Origin: Fennellomyces sp. T-0311
Taxonomy: Eukaryota; Mucoromycota; Mucoromycetes; Mucorales; Lichtheimiaceae
Assembly (NCBI GenBank): GCA_025266875.1
Contig: JALLLT010000008.1
Location: forward strand, 248,001 to 312,000
Reading direction: 5' to 3'
DNA: 64,000 nucleotides
Both the position numbers and the translations under genes were made by a program. Positions 50,820 to 61,460 of this stretch are shown one piece after another. The number at the start of each line of letters is the position of its first letter. Position 1 is the stretch's first letter. The notes beneath the pieces are model-generated. The model saw nothing but the letters and a program-made list of their open reading frames with translations, made no database searches and was not told where the DNA came from.

Positions 50820-50828
50820 AAGCTGGAT
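50820..50828 (+). promoter_or_regulatory. TATA-like element of the membrane-protein gene
   Basis: GTATATAAG-type sequence (about 50813-50822) lies about 90 bases before the ATG at 50909, followed by a CT-rich leader. Confidence 0.4.
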
Positions 50829-50908
50829 CACTTTTTATCGTCCTTTGAAAATAATCCCCTCTGCGCTCCTTTTAACTGATCCCACTCTTTCTCTTCATTC
50901 CCACTATC

Positions 50909-51694
50909 ATGGATTACCATTTTTACAATGCTTTGGCATACGGAAATATCGTCACTTTGGCACTTAGTGCCTTCTGTATATTGGCTGTTGCTATCCGGGC
51001 AATCTGGGTCCGGAAATTCCAACCTTATTGGCTGGCTGGATTAGCATCCCTTGGATACCTAGCACAGACATTCCTTGGATCAAACATGAACGCATCAATA
51101 GTTCTCGCTAGCTATTTTGTTGGTGCATTCATCTCAGCGGTATTATGGTACACAGTGTTTGATTCCATGCGAGCTGCGTACTATACTCCCGGCCAAAAAG
51201 AATGTCTTACAATGAAGCTATTGGGTGTCTATCTTGGTTATATCTGGGCTCTCATCATCCTCGTCTGTGGCATTGCTGTTCCCGCAAGTTTAAGCACGAT
51301 CCTTAGTCAACGATACACGTCCTTGAGTACGGCCCAAAATTTGATGAACACCGTCTACTTTACAGCGTACGGTCTATGGGCGTTTCTAGCTTTCTTTTTC
51401 CTTCAAGTCTTTCTTACCGGTTCACACTTCCGGCATTTTATCAAGTCACTTTCGAGCTACGTGTTCTTCCTGGTCCTAGTCAATGTCGGATATACACTCG
51501 ATGCTTACTTTGCGGCCAATCCTACCACAGCAACAATTTCGCAAGCGTCCTTGGTGGTCCTGTTCGTTTTCTATCGAGTTTGTGGTATTATTGCAATTCT
51601 CATTGTAATTATCTTTGGTCACAGTTGGCGCCGTCCACAACAAAATGAGGCTCAGGGGTTGGACGAATCACAGCTAATGCAACAAGTAGCATAA
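50909..51694 (+). CDS. Polytopic membrane protein, about seven helices (paralogue of 35709-36488)
   Basis: Single-exon gene for 261 residues, seven predicted hydrophobic helices, polar C-tail. Start MDYHFYNALAYGNIVTLALS. Conserved with the 35.7-kb paralogue: LWYTVFDSMRAA between helices 3 and 4, YGLWAFLAFFFLQVF, FRHFIKSLSSYVFFLVLVNV followed by GYTLDA, and GHSWRRP after the last helix. Function unknown. It is the intact downstream copy of a tandem duplication whose upstream copy is dead, so three family members, one decayed, lie within 16 kb. Confidence 0.78.
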   Translation: MDYHFYNALAYGNIVTLALSAFCILAVAIRAIWVRKFQPYWLAGLASLGYLAQTFLGSNMNASIVLASYFVGAFISAVLWYTVFDSMRAAYYTPGQKECLTMKLLGVYLGYIWALIILVCGIAVPASLSTILSQRYTSLSTAQNLMNTVYFTAYGLWAFLAFFFLQVFLTGSHFRHFIKSLSSYVFFLVLVNVGYTLDAYFAANPTTATISQASLVVLFVFYRVCGIIAILIVIIFGHSWRRPQQNEAQGLDESQLMQQVA

Positions 51695-52070
51695 AAAACC
51701 TTTATATGTATTAATCTGTCTTACTATGATATTGTAATTCAAGTATATGGTGCATCTATCTATCTATCTATCTATCTATAATATAATAGACAACTCCCGA
51801 AAACCCTCCAGAAATCTCCTTCCTTATTTGGAATACAGGCACCGTTTTTTTTTATACCCTGGCTCTTTGTGTTGAAAGTCCTTATAAGAATCTTTATAAC
51901 TGCCTCTGCCATGAGTGAAAACTTCCTTGATAAAACTGCTACCGAGATTTTGAATCAAAATGCTGAAATCAATATTGTGAGATCTACTCATCGCTCAAAT
52001 GGCTCGAATGCGAACATAAAAAAAAATGATTTGGTTGGACTCATCGAAGTAAGCATTCCGCAGAAAAATC
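51695..52070. other. Spacer before the Helitron relic
   Basis: Contains the ATCT microsatellite. A plus-strand frame from 51911 (MSENFLDKTATEILNQNAEI) runs to 52108 but has no recognisable domain; it may belong to the Helitron remnant. Confidence 0.35.
51754..51780. repeat. Short ATCT tetranucleotide microsatellite
   Basis: About six and a half ATCT units in the 3' flank of the membrane-protein gene. Confidence 0.85.
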
Positions 52071-52680
52071 ATGTGGAAGGCCATGTATTCCCCTCTGGGA
52101 CGTCATAATCACGCTCAACGTGGCTGTCGTACTCGCAGGGTACCTCAACCACTTGCGGCTCATCATAGCCAGCTTGCTGTCGCCTGTGTCTCTGGCGCCA
52201 ATGTTGTCGACGGTAAGGAATCGGCTAACTATCAAAGACATGTTTTGCCGGTAATGGATGTCCAGCGTGATGCGTGTGGTGCGCGTGTCTGGCCCTGAGA
52301 AGATAGTCGCGTGAATGAAGAAATAGGCCGAGCCTACCAAATATGCTTCTGCCATGGTATTGTCGATCTTCCTCCCATCCCTGCCCCACCTCAACTTCTT
52401 AACTTGCCGGATGACTCTGGCCTAATGAGAAATCATTTTTTATAACATTTGCAAGTACAACACTGCATTTCTGATTAAGTCTTTGGGTGCTATGGTCGAA
52501 CATAACGATATCAATGCTCGCAATGGAGCATATGCGTTTCGCATCCACGATGGCATATACCACCGAATTAGTCCATTGGTACCTGAAGGAAACGTCCCTC
52601 CCAGTTTCACGGAGATTTACATCTATGACACTGCTGAACAGCAAGTTAATAGACGCGCCGATATTTTTGAAAGTTAGTTG
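52071..52680 (+). pseudogene. Helitron Rep/helicase N-terminal remnant
   Basis: Plus-strand text follows the Helitron-like N-terminal domain in order: HVLPVMDVQRDACGARVW (Cys region and W), an in-frame TGA at about 52296, RAYQICFCHGIVDLPPIPAP followed by PQLLNLPDDSG (the Cys-His then Pro-rich Leu motif), a frame change near 52430, NICKYNTAFLIKSLGAMVEH, and GAYAFRIHDGIYHRISPLVP then FTEIYIYDTAEQQVNRRADI. The last block (YTFRIHGQIYHRIG-like, then YIYD) is diagnostic. The Rep catalytic His-hydrophobe-His motif and helicase domain are absent; the text ends at about 52680. Confidence 0.75.
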
Positions 52681-53213
52681 TATGCAACTTCGAATGAGAA
52701 TTGAGATTTCAGAAAAAAGCCAAGGGGCAACAAATACTTAGGTGTCCATCAAAATCCTGGCTCATGAATCTCTTCTTCCTTCCGTATTGATGATAATCGT
52801 CGATAGCGGATACCACTTGCAACAATGTGTTCAACACCATTCCACAAGGCAAAAGAAATATTAGTACTTCCTATATATGTATAGCAATGTGCTAACTTAT
52901 TTTCTAATCATAAAATAAATGGACTGAATGTATGCTACCTCAGCATAGGTGCAGGATGACCATGCTACATTGGACAGATATGTAAGTTTACGTTAAATAT
53001 CAGTGGCTCATAGGTAATGGTCACATTTCTTACAGACGTCTAGCTATCTTCTGTTTGCGCTTCCCGATGCCAAAACGGCAGAGGAGTCATGGGGTATAAG
53101 CATCTGAGCCGTCTGTGCTCCATCCAAGATGACTACACTCAGGTACTTCTCACCCATCAGACCGGGATAGCAAACTCTAACAAGGACGATACACGATACA
53201 AGGAATTACTATA
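52681..53213. other. Spacer
   Basis: No gene supported between the Helitron relic and the MITE. Confidence 0.4.
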
Positions 53214-53403
53214 CAGTCGAACCCCGGTTTGTGCAGCTCCCGTTTCGTGCAAAACCTCACTATATGCATCAAAGTATTTGGAATTCTTAAAGCGGTACAA
53301 AGCAGGTATGACTGTATGGACTATCTCCCGGTTGGTGCACAACCTCACTGTATGCATCAAAATATTCGGATTTCCCTGTTCTGCACAAGGCGGGGTTTGA
53401 CTG
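53214..53403. mobile_element. Pogo-type MITE, 190 bases
   Basis: Ends CAGTCGAACCCCGGTTTGTG and CACAAGGCGGGGTTTGACTG are inverted repeats of about 25 bases with a few mismatches, flanked by TA on both sides. The interior contains a direct repeat of about 35 bases (ACCTCACTATATGCATCAAA at 53252 and ACCTCACTGTATGCATCAAA at 53342). CAGT ends and TA duplication match the other MITE at 39602, but the sequences are different families. Confidence 0.8.
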
Positions 53404-53496
53404 TACCAATACTTCTGTATAATAAATTTCAAAAGCTTATTTCAGCAAGCGGTTGTCTCTAAGCAATAATATAAATATGTGCATGCCGTATACTTA

Positions 53497-53535
53497 GTGT
53501 TAGGGTTGTTAGGGTTTAGTAATAGGGTTTAGTGT
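53497..53535. repeat. Interstitial telomere-like repeats
   Basis: GTTAGGGTTGTTAGGGTTTAG then TAATAGGGTTTAGTG: degenerate TTAGGG/TTTAGGG units, four in about 40 bases. They lie just before the foldback tandem repeat. Confidence 0.6.
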
Positions 53536-53559
53536 CCGGGTGTAATATAGGATTTAAGA

Positions 53560-53745
53560 TGGCTGAGTCGGCTCACCGATGAATGACCCGAAGCGTAGCG
53601 TAGGGGCTCATTCAGTCGAGCAAAGCGAGACAGGTAACGACTCGGCCATAAGGTTTAGATGACGAGCCGGCTCACCGTTGAATGACCCGAAGCGCAGCGA
53701 AGGGGATCATTCAGTCGAGCGTAGCGAGACAGGTGACGTGCTCGT
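53560..53745. repeat. Two tandem copies of a GC-richer foldback unit
   Basis: A unit of about 85-90 bases occurs twice (about 53566-53650 and 53660-53743): GGCTCACCGATGAATGACCC, GAAGCGTAGCG, GGGGCTCATTCAGTCGAGC, AAGCGAGACAGGTAACG. Within each unit TGAATGACCC and GGGGxTCATTCA are inverted, so it can fold. Its composition differs from the AT-rich surroundings. Confidence 0.75.
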
Positions 53746-53767
53746 GTATTTAATAACCGACACAAAT

Positions 53768-53925
53768 TTACCCCAACTTTGAATCGTTATAACATTTTCC
53801 TATATCAATATTTCGTAAAACTAATTCGTAATAATGGAAGAGAAAGCCTTTGTTAATAATTATTACGAGCCACTTTTTTTTATTTTCTAACAAAAAAAAA
53901 ATTTATGAGAGTTCAAAGTTGGTCA
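53768..53925. repeat. Inverted repeat / possible small MITE
   Basis: CCCAACTTTGAA (about 53772) and TTCAAAGTTGG (about 53911) are inverted, and inside them ATTCGTAATAAT and ATTATTACGA are inverted again. This gives a long imperfect hairpin of about 155 bases. Boundaries and target duplication are not resolved. Confidence 0.5.
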
Positions 53926-54465
53926 GTTCGGGCAAAATATACTAAGGTCAAGAAAAAATTGAGAATACCTAAATGCCTTATTGAGTTTAAAATAGTTGTG
54001 TAACAGCTGGTATACCCGCTGTCATTGGCTGGATCAATGTTTAAAATCTCAGTGTGCCTTTGTGTCACATTCTACACCTTTCCACAGGGAATGCCTTCTT
54101 GTTTCAGTCTCAGACACATCTATTCTATTCGTTCTTTCGACAGCGCCAACCGTAGGTCATCCATTGGTCCAGTTTCTGTCAACATCTGTTGGAAACCACT
54201 TTGATCCAGATTAGGACATCAAAGGACTCCTCGAGTTTACCCGAAACATGGATAAGGTACTTAACTGGACGCTCGTCCTATATCGCCGTCTAAACATGGA
54301 TCAGGAACATTGGTAAGAAGCGTTCATCCCGACCGCTTCAACAATATAAATATCCGAGTAGTTTGTCATCAATAAAAATATCTTTAATTCGGTCTCGCAC
54401 TTAAAACGTCTGATCTTGATTGAAGAATATCACACTTTGCTCATCTTATTTCGATCTCTCAAAGA

Positions 54466-56682
54466 ATGGCTGGTAAAACAAAGCGTCAAAAAGCTGTTGC
54501 AAAGTTGAACCGTACTGGTGGACGATTTAAGAAGGCTGCTACGAGTAATCCCGATGAGTCTTTAGAGTCACCAATTGAATCCGTCGAGGAGCAAGAAGAC
54601 TGGGAGCTTCTAGGCATATCAGCGGATCAGTTAATGGCTATAGCCAGACGTGAGCCTTCTCAGGTCGAAGATTTGTCATGGAAAGAAGGCGCTGATAATT
54701 CATTCCGTGCTTACTATGATGGTAGCTCGCTCGCCACCTACTATCGAAAGCGAAAATATATGCAAGCAGCACTTGCTCCTACTCCAGATGGCAAGAAGCA
54801 ATCAAGCATCCGAAGCTTTTTAGTAAAGCAGCCACCTACTACTGGCAGCAGCAATGAAGTCGAGGATGTATCTTGCAACAGTAGTGATGACGACGTTGAG
54901 GATGAACATGCCAAAATTAGTGTAGCGTACATGCAACTGATGGCCCAGACTAAACCACAGTTGAGCATGACATCCGACTTCAATACGAAGACGGCATTCG
55001 AAATGACTAGGCTAAATGCTGTCAAGATCTATTTGAGGTGCCGGAAAGATGGTATCAAGAAGGTAGAAGCATCAAAAATTGCAGCTGCCGAATATTGGAG
55101 TGACCCTTCGTCATATCGTTTACGGACTATTCGCGCATGGGGCCAGGAATACCTTGATTACGGAAAGCTCAGTCTTTTTAAGCAAGGAAAGCATGCAAAA
55201 CGAGTGTCCCTGCTCTCTGACGAAGATATCGCTCTTGCTGCTCGTAAATGGCTTCATTTGCAAAAGCCAGAAAAAAGAACCACCGTTGAGCTCAAGAAAT
55301 TTCTTGATACACATGTTCTCGTTGAGAAGCTTGGGGTTCCAGGAGACATCCCTCTCAAGACTATTGCGAACTACATGCATCAATGGGGCTACGTATATCG
55401 CCGAAACAACAAAGACGTGTACTATGATGGTCATGAGCGTTCAGATGTAGTGAAATATCGACTTAAATGGGCCCAATGGATGATGACGCTGCAAAAAAGA
55501 GCTGATACATTTGTTGGTGATGATGCTGGTACGGTTATACCGCCAAATCTCGAGCCAAACCAATCTAAAATCGTTTTCGTCACTCATGACGAATCCACCT
55601 TTTACGCAAATGACGGGAAGAACACACTTTGGTTAGAAGATGGCGAAAATTTACTCAGAAACAAGACTCCCGGTCGCTCGATAATGGTGAGCGAATTTCA
55701 GTGTCCTTGCCATGGTACCATGAGGATCCAGAGCTGGACATCTCGACGTATTATCTATTCTGGCGCAAAGCACGATGGGTACTGGACCAATGAACACATG
55801 GTTGAGCAACTTGTCGAAGACGCGATTCCTCTCTTCGAAAGACTTCACGAAGGTTGTACGGCGGTTTTCCTTTTCGACCAAAGCAGCAATCATAATGCCT
55901 ACAAAAAAGACGCACTCGTAGCCAGTCGTATGCAACTCAACCCAAAGGCGAAACTGGATAGCGACCTATATCAATTCCGTGAAACAAAATTCCGTCTATA
56001 CGACGATATAGTTCCAGTAGAGGATATTTATCAATTCGACCAAGAAGAAGAAGACGAAGACGAAGACGATGACAACGTATATATACAGAATCTTTATTAC
56101 AAGGAATTAGCCAGTGTTAGAGTCAAAGGAGTACCAACGATGAAAGAGTTTTGGTTTTTTAAAGGTATTAAGCGTATCTTAAAGGACCGACGTCTTTGGA
56201 GAGATGAGGATCCACATCGGCCTGGACAATCGTGGCGCGGATACTGCGGTGGTCCTGAGGCTTCAGATCATTTGTGTTGTGCACGACATCTGCTTGCTGC
56301 CCAGCCTGATTTCAGAAGACAAAAGACTGCCATCCACGAGGAAGTCAACGCCGCTGGACATATCTTTGCTTTATATCCAAAATTCCACTGTGAATGTAAT
56401 TGGATTGAAAGATACTGGGGTGCAGCAAAACGTGAAGCGCGTCTGCAATGTGACTACTCATTCCAAGGCCTACAAAAAAACATTCACCAGTTTCTCGATA
56501 AGGCAGCAGACAAGGTTATTATACAACGATATTATAATCGGTGCATGCGATATATCAAAGCATATAGTTTAGGTCACAATGTAGGAGAGGCCGCAGTGGA
56601 AGTCGAAAAATTTTCTAGGCGACAGAAGTCCCACAGAAGAAGGTTTGTGTCGGTTATAAAATACATGCACCATAGTAATTAA
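54466..56682 (+). CDS. DDE-superfamily transposase (IS630/Tc1-like), intact 738 residues
   Basis: Uninterrupted single-exon frame. N-terminus Lys/Arg-rich (MAGKTKRQKAVAKLNRTGGR), then an acidic linker. A helical DNA-binding region (about 180-330) contains a helix-turn-helix-like GIKKVEASKIAAAEYWSDPS and IPLKTIANYMHQWGYVYRRN. Catalytic core: VFVTHDESTFYANDG (Asp about 375), VFLFDQSSNHNAY (Asp about 471) and NWIERYWGAAKREARLQCDY (Glu about 648). An insertion with a long Glu/Asp run (QEEEDEDEDDD, about residue 530) lies between the second Asp and the Glu. HDEST and the Asn-Trp-Ile-Glu-Arg signature fit fungal DDE endonucleases distantly related to IS630/Tc1. It probably catalyses cut-and-paste transposition. 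Terminal repeats could not be identified with confidence, so the element limits are unknown. Confidence 0.8.
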   Translation: MAGKTKRQKAVAKLNRTGGRFKKAATSNPDESLESPIESVEEQEDWELLGISADQLMAIARREPSQVEDLSWKEGADNSFRAYYDGSSLATYYRKRKYMQAALAPTPDGKKQSSIRSFLVKQPPTTGSSNEVEDVSCNSSDDDVEDEHAKISVAYMQLMAQTKPQLSMTSDFNTKTAFEMTRLNAVKIYLRCRKDGIKKVEASKIAAAEYWSDPSSYRLRTIRAWGQEYLDYGKLSLFKQGKHAKRVSLLSDEDIALAARKWLHLQKPEKRTTVELKKFLDTHVLVEKLGVPGDIPLKTIANYMHQWGYVYRRNNKDVYYDGHERSDVVKYRLKWAQWMMTLQKRADTFVGDDAGTVIPPNLEPNQSKIVFVTHDESTFYANDGKNTLWLEDGENLLRNKTPGRSIMVSEFQCPCHGTMRIQSWTSRRIIYSGAKHDGYWTNEHMVEQLVEDAIPLFERLHEGCTAVFLFDQSSNHNAYKKDALVASRMQLNPKAKLDSDLYQFRETKFRLYDDIVPVEDIYQFDQEEEDEDEDDDNVYIQNLYYKELASVRVKGVPTMKEFWFFKGIKRILKDRRLWRDEDPHRPGQSWRGYCGGPEASDHLCCARHLLAAQPDFRRQKTAIHEEVNAAGHIFALYPKFHCECNWIERYWGAAKREARLQCDYSFQGLQKNIHQFLDKAADKVIIQRYYNRCMRYIKAYSLGHNVGEAAVEVEKFSRRQKSHRRRFVSVIKYMHHSN

Positions 56683-58663
56683 TAATTAGCATATTTTCTC
56701 CTTTCAAGAAGTATTAAACTAACGTTATGTATCATATACCTCTTGCATAAATTCCTTGTTTTTTGTCATCGGTATAAGTGTGGGAATAAATCTACTCAGA
56801 GAATTGAAGTAATGGTGCATTAAGCTTAATTAAGGAGCGCCTGAAGCACAAGTAACTTATTGCAGAGTATGATACGTGGACTTTTACATAATAAATAGTC
56901 ATTTACCGTTTGGCTACATCGCTGAGTAAGTAATAATGTGTATGCAACAACTGGGACTTAATAGCTTGCAGAGAATTGTGCTAAGATTGTGCTTAATTGA
57001 ACCAATAAGGATTTTTGTCTTTTCGAGTCGATATAGAAATTTGTACCGTTGCTGTACGCTATCATTACAAGAATACGCTGGTGGAGTGGCCATTAAAAAG
57101 CGCTTTATCCGATAGCAGTAGTATGACGAAACACCGTGTATTATAGGTCTCTGGCTTGTTTGTCCCTAATATAAAGTTTTAGTATGCAGGTGTTCCTGGT
57201 GAACGAGCAGCATGGCACGTTCTCCAGGGTAAGGATAATTTTTGAGGGTTGACGTACTTGCCCCCCAACCGCCCCGCCCCTTCCTGTTGAAGAGTAAAAA
57301 AAAACAACGACCATTATCGCCAACTCGAACGGAAAAACTATAGATTATATTTAAACAATATCAAGTAAGAGCTTCTTTACGGTAAATTATATTGGGCAAA
57401 ATTTCGATTTCGACGGTAATATATTAATGCACCGCCGATCACTCATCCCTAAGCAGATCCATCCCGTTAAAAAAAATGTCAACATACAATTTGATGTCTG
57501 ACAGTAAAAATCTCGGAAACTGTACCCAAAAATGATGGATATGCCCGATATCTAATTGACAATTAAACGCAGAATATGTTTTCTCGCTAACATTAATTCT
57601 ACAGCGGCTTGGCTTTGGCTAAATTCAAAGGGCGGCCATTAACCGTGCAGCTATGCTATTACATGCAATTTAAAATAATACGTAGTCTCAGGAACCAACA
57701 AACCACGGATGCTATACTGCCCAGTAAAAAAAGTACATCGATCAGGTAACGGATACTTGATGGACCATCAACGAGTACCGCTACGTCATCTAATATAATT
57801 TGCTCAACTCTTAAGATGGATCATTTACATGAGATACTTAAGCAACATCAAAAGAACAAATCGAATATTTTCCGATCAATCTAAATTTACATGAGGGAGT
57901 TATTACCTCCTAGTAGTAACACTTTAAGAGCTGGGGATTCAATCAGAACTTGACTTTCTCCAAGATTACGAGAGATGTACAGTATGTGACAAAAATGTCC
58001 AAATCCTTGTAATTCAAAGTTGGTGCTAAGGCTCATCTCCATAAGTGGCATCATATGTAATTGTGGCACGTAAATCGAATAGCAGTAGTCTAAATGGACA
58101 TATAGTTTCCATGTGATCAACAGCAACGCCTTCAGTACCCCCTTCCTTTCTGCACACATGTGATATTAGTGTAAACATGTAGTCAGAGCAGTCCGTCGTC
58201 CTTAGCTCCTTGTTGTCTTCTGACGCGTTGATCGTACTACTAGGAACAGTAGACCTACTCCACACTTTACAATTTCACAATGACGTAATAGTACTCATTG
58301 TAGTCGAAAAAAAACTTTCGATGGAAGAAAAGCAATATTCGCTAATCGTCCTAGCTAGTTAAATCAGATAATGGGTTGCATGTGGCATATTCATGGTTTT
58401 GGACCCGTCTGCGCGGCCCTATATTAGGGATACTAAAGGGCATACGCACCACGCGAATGAAGGTTATCGTCCGCGAGACAATTGCCTGAACGTTATATTA
58501 TCGAAGGAGAAGGCAGTCTTCCAAATATGAAAAAGGTCTGTGGTGATGGTTTCCTTTCATGTTAGAGTTATTAAGGTTATGTCCAAGGAGATGGAATCTC
58601 ATACGAAGTGGAGGATAAAGCGAATATGCGTCATCTGTATATTTTGTGATGCATAGCATGCAC

Positions 58664-58729
<66 letters not shown>

Positions 58730-60400
58730 CCAGACCCAAATGGCTAAGTGATTGAAAAGGTGTCCGTGCGGTCTCATTCCCTGAAAATGATCAAGGGGAG
58801 ATTCGGGTAGATCGCAATTTTTGTATAATGAGCATGTGGATTGCTCCTTGAATCAATGAGCCGCAATGGGTAACAAGGAAGGTATGTTCTTCGCGCGATA
58901 GACGAGCGGGTCCCCTCTCTCGTTCCCTTGAGCTCCTATAGCACTCCTATTAGGAGAAACTGTTACGATATGAAAATTAGCAATCGTCGCTATGGCTCCC
59001 TTGTACTGGTCTGAATGTGGCGCCTACATGATGGTGTGATCCGACGGCACATATTTCCGATACTATATTAGTAATTCGTCATGCAGCTTACCAGTTTTCA
59101 CCCAGTATTCTACAAGTTTTTTCGATCATTTGCTGTGCCGATCCCTTGGGTGACCGTTCATATGTCAATTGTTTATACTGACTACGGCTACATCAAAGGC
59201 GATGTGTGAAACCATGGCGATCAAGGCCCGTGCTGATGCATACGGATAAAAGTGCTGTTTCACATGCATCGACACTCGAAACGTTGGTTTTAGGATTATC
59301 ATAGAGAATTCCATTTGATTTGGTAAACCCTCCTGTGTTCTCCCGATTTAGCCTTTCTTCATATGTAGTAATGTGGATGAGCAAGTTCTAGTGCTGTCAT
59401 TCATGTGGTCCACATATTGTGGGTGCATATGCATTGCTGCACGACAATGGCATGTTGCATTGGACTCGGCTACACGGTGCATTTATTTTTAGTTTGCTGG
59501 TGACATTGTTTCGTTTTCACTATACTAATCCCTGCTTTCACCTTGATGGAGTACATCTAAAAATGGCAGGCGTATCGCCCGTTTTACTCTTTTTTCCACC
59601 ATAATATGAATACGGCTGCTATGTTCCCCGGTCCCCACGAAATACATTCCATTGGCTGGCCATTGGTAAGATTCATCTCAAACCACATAATTCAGGAAGA
59701 AGCAGATGGACTAGACACCTCTGTTAGCTATTAGCTCGACGTTATCTCACGAGCTCTACTTGGTTACTGTTATCATACAAAGAAAGTTTTGAATGCTGAA
59801 CCATGTCGCCCTGCATCAATATTATATGCTAAACTTCCGAACGGTATATCCAAGGATACGCAAAATGGTTGGTACCATGGCCCCTTTCGCCTTCTATCGA
59901 GCCTTTCATGAAAAAACGTGGAGGAACGGACGATAGATTGAAAACTCATGGAAGTGTAAAGGAGTGTCGAAAGGGATCTAGCGGCTTGCTCACGATAAAA
60001 GAACAAAATGAAAGGGAAAGTAAAACTCTGGATCGTGTTTGCACGCGCGGGGTAAGGCATCGGGAGAATGAATATACACCCACACAAACGACATTAACAG
60101 CCTCACAAAAGCATTCGCGTGGAGAGAAAGGTTCAAAAGGGAGCATGTTTTGAATAAAGCAAACCTTGATCATTATATGACGAAAGGGCCCAAGGGGTGG
60201 AAAGAGAAATGGACGCTTGGTCATAGCCGTTAAATCGGTGTCATTTTATCATCGCGAGGGAGCCATATATGATGTTATAGGGGTCAGTGGGTTAAATGAC
60301 AAAATGTGGTCCTCCGAGCACAATGATGCTATTATGGTGTCATTTTTCCTCTCCTCATTGAATTGACAGGTTGGGGGGGGGGGTCCTCAGCGAAATGAAG
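56683..60400. other. Long gene-poor region
   Basis: No gene that I can support over 3.7 kb. Open frames at 57887-58265 (minus; text such as SPALKVLLLGGNNSLM is faintly leucine-repeat-like), 59419-59604 (plus) and 59773-60087 (minus) lack convincing motifs. Contains the CA microsatellite at 58666 and a run of eleven G near 60373. Confidence 0.45.
58666..58729. repeat. CA dinucleotide microsatellite
   Basis: About 31 uninterrupted AC/CA units, 64 bases. Confidence 0.95.
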
Positions 60401-60408
60401 TATAAATA
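60401..60408 (+). promoter_or_regulatory. TATA box of the Myb-like gene
   Basis: TATAAATA, about 69 bases before the ATG at 60470, with a good start context (CATCACCATGG). Confidence 0.6.
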
Positions 60409-60469
60409 CCCTCGCTGTCTTGCGCTTGGCTGATTCTGTACTTTCCCCAGAAACAATCAACTCATCACC

Positions 60470-61084
60470 ATGGATATTAAGAACCTTCTTTGCCCTACGC
60501 CCACGTTTTATGCGTGTTCGGAAGCGCCTGTCAACCAATGTTACCAGCAAACCTGGTCATGCGCCTCGTCCGACACCGAAAGCCCGGATCTTTCGTATTC
60601 TTCTCCATCCCTCACACCTGCCTCCTCGCCTCCAACAACACCCAAAGCTATTGTTCCACCACTTGTCGATCGTCATGACAACGCTCAGCCTACCGCACCA
60701 GCTCAGCGCCCACATCGATCTGGTCCTCAGACACGTACACCTTGGACTCGACACGAAGATTACCTTCTCCAGCGCGGCTACAGCCAGGGTCTTTCGTGGG
60801 CAATGATTTCGTCGACATATCTTCCACACCGTTCCCGTGGTTGCTGCTGGGGCCGATTTAAGACTTTGCAAGCCAAAGCACTTGAGAGACGCGATTGGGA
60901 CGAGACCGAAGATCAACTGCTAGCATTTGCTTTGAAAAAACACGCACGTCTATTCAAACAAGCCTGGAAGGCAGTTTCCCACGAAATGCCCAATCGTTCC
61001 TGGCGCGAATGCGAATCACGATCACTTAAAATTGCAACAGGCAACCTGGTCCGCAAAAGACAACCACAGAACGTCGTTTCTTAA
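60470..61084 (+). CDS. Small Myb/SANT protein with two SANT repeats
   Basis: Single-exon gene for 204 residues. N-terminus (1-80) Ser/Pro-rich (SPSLTPASSPPTTPK). First Myb-like repeat about 88-135 (TPWTRHEDYLLQRGYSQGLS, WAMISSTYL, RSRGCCWGRFKTLQ) and second about 140-190 (DWDETEDQLLAFALKK, FKQAWKAVSHEMPNRSWREC followed by ESRSLKI). Spaced Trp/aromatic residues in each repeat match SANT/Myb helices, so it is likely a DNA-binding transcription factor. Basic C-terminus (RKRQP). A clear TATA box and optimal start context suggest a regulated, well-expressed gene. Target genes unknown. Confidence 0.82.
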   Translation: MDIKNLLCPTPTFYACSEAPVNQCYQQTWSCASSDTESPDLSYSSPSLTPASSPPTTPKAIVPPLVDRHDNAQPTAPAQRPHRSGPQTRTPWTRHEDYLLQRGYSQGLSWAMISSTYLPHRSRGCCWGRFKTLQAKALERRDWDETEDQLLAFALKKHARLFKQAWKAVSHEMPNRSWRECESRSLKIATGNLVRKRQPQNVVS

Positions 61085-61460
61085 AAAAAAAACTTCGTAT
61101 CACCATCAATGGCTGAGCTCATACAGACATTTTTACGCATATTACCTTGCTCCTCATGCACTGCACACACACACACACATACTCATGCTTTCCGAATATT
61201 GTCCGATTATCCTCTCCATATGCCTTTATCCTCCAACATGTAGAAACTTGTACTTTAGTTATTTGTATGGCTATTTATGGTTTCATGTCTTCCTCTGTTT
61301 TTTTCTTCCTTACATCATTCAACTAATAGAACCATTTGACACGGAAATTTGAATTTTGTTTGTTGAATATCGATTGGGTCGATGTGAAATGTCTACTTTA
61401 CAATGGGATTTGAGTTGTTCTTTCCTGAATTCAGGTATTTTCAACTTGCGCCCCCTTCTG
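61085..61460. other. Intergenic between Myb-like and receptor-like genes
   Basis: No gene. A short CA repeat near 61163-61178; T-rich leader before the receptor start. Confidence 0.4.

Noticed and set aside
54466..57200. Terminal inverted repeats for the DDE transposase element
   Set aside because: Comparing the spacer on both sides by eye gave no convincing inverted pair; a computed self-alignment of 53.4-57.3 kb would decide.
57887..58265. Two overlapping minus-strand frames with faint leucine-repeat-like text
   Set aside because: Too short, no F-box or anchor motif, no splice signals that join them to anything.
58498..58725. Frame beginning with a long Cys-Val run
   Set aside because: Translation of the CA microsatellite.
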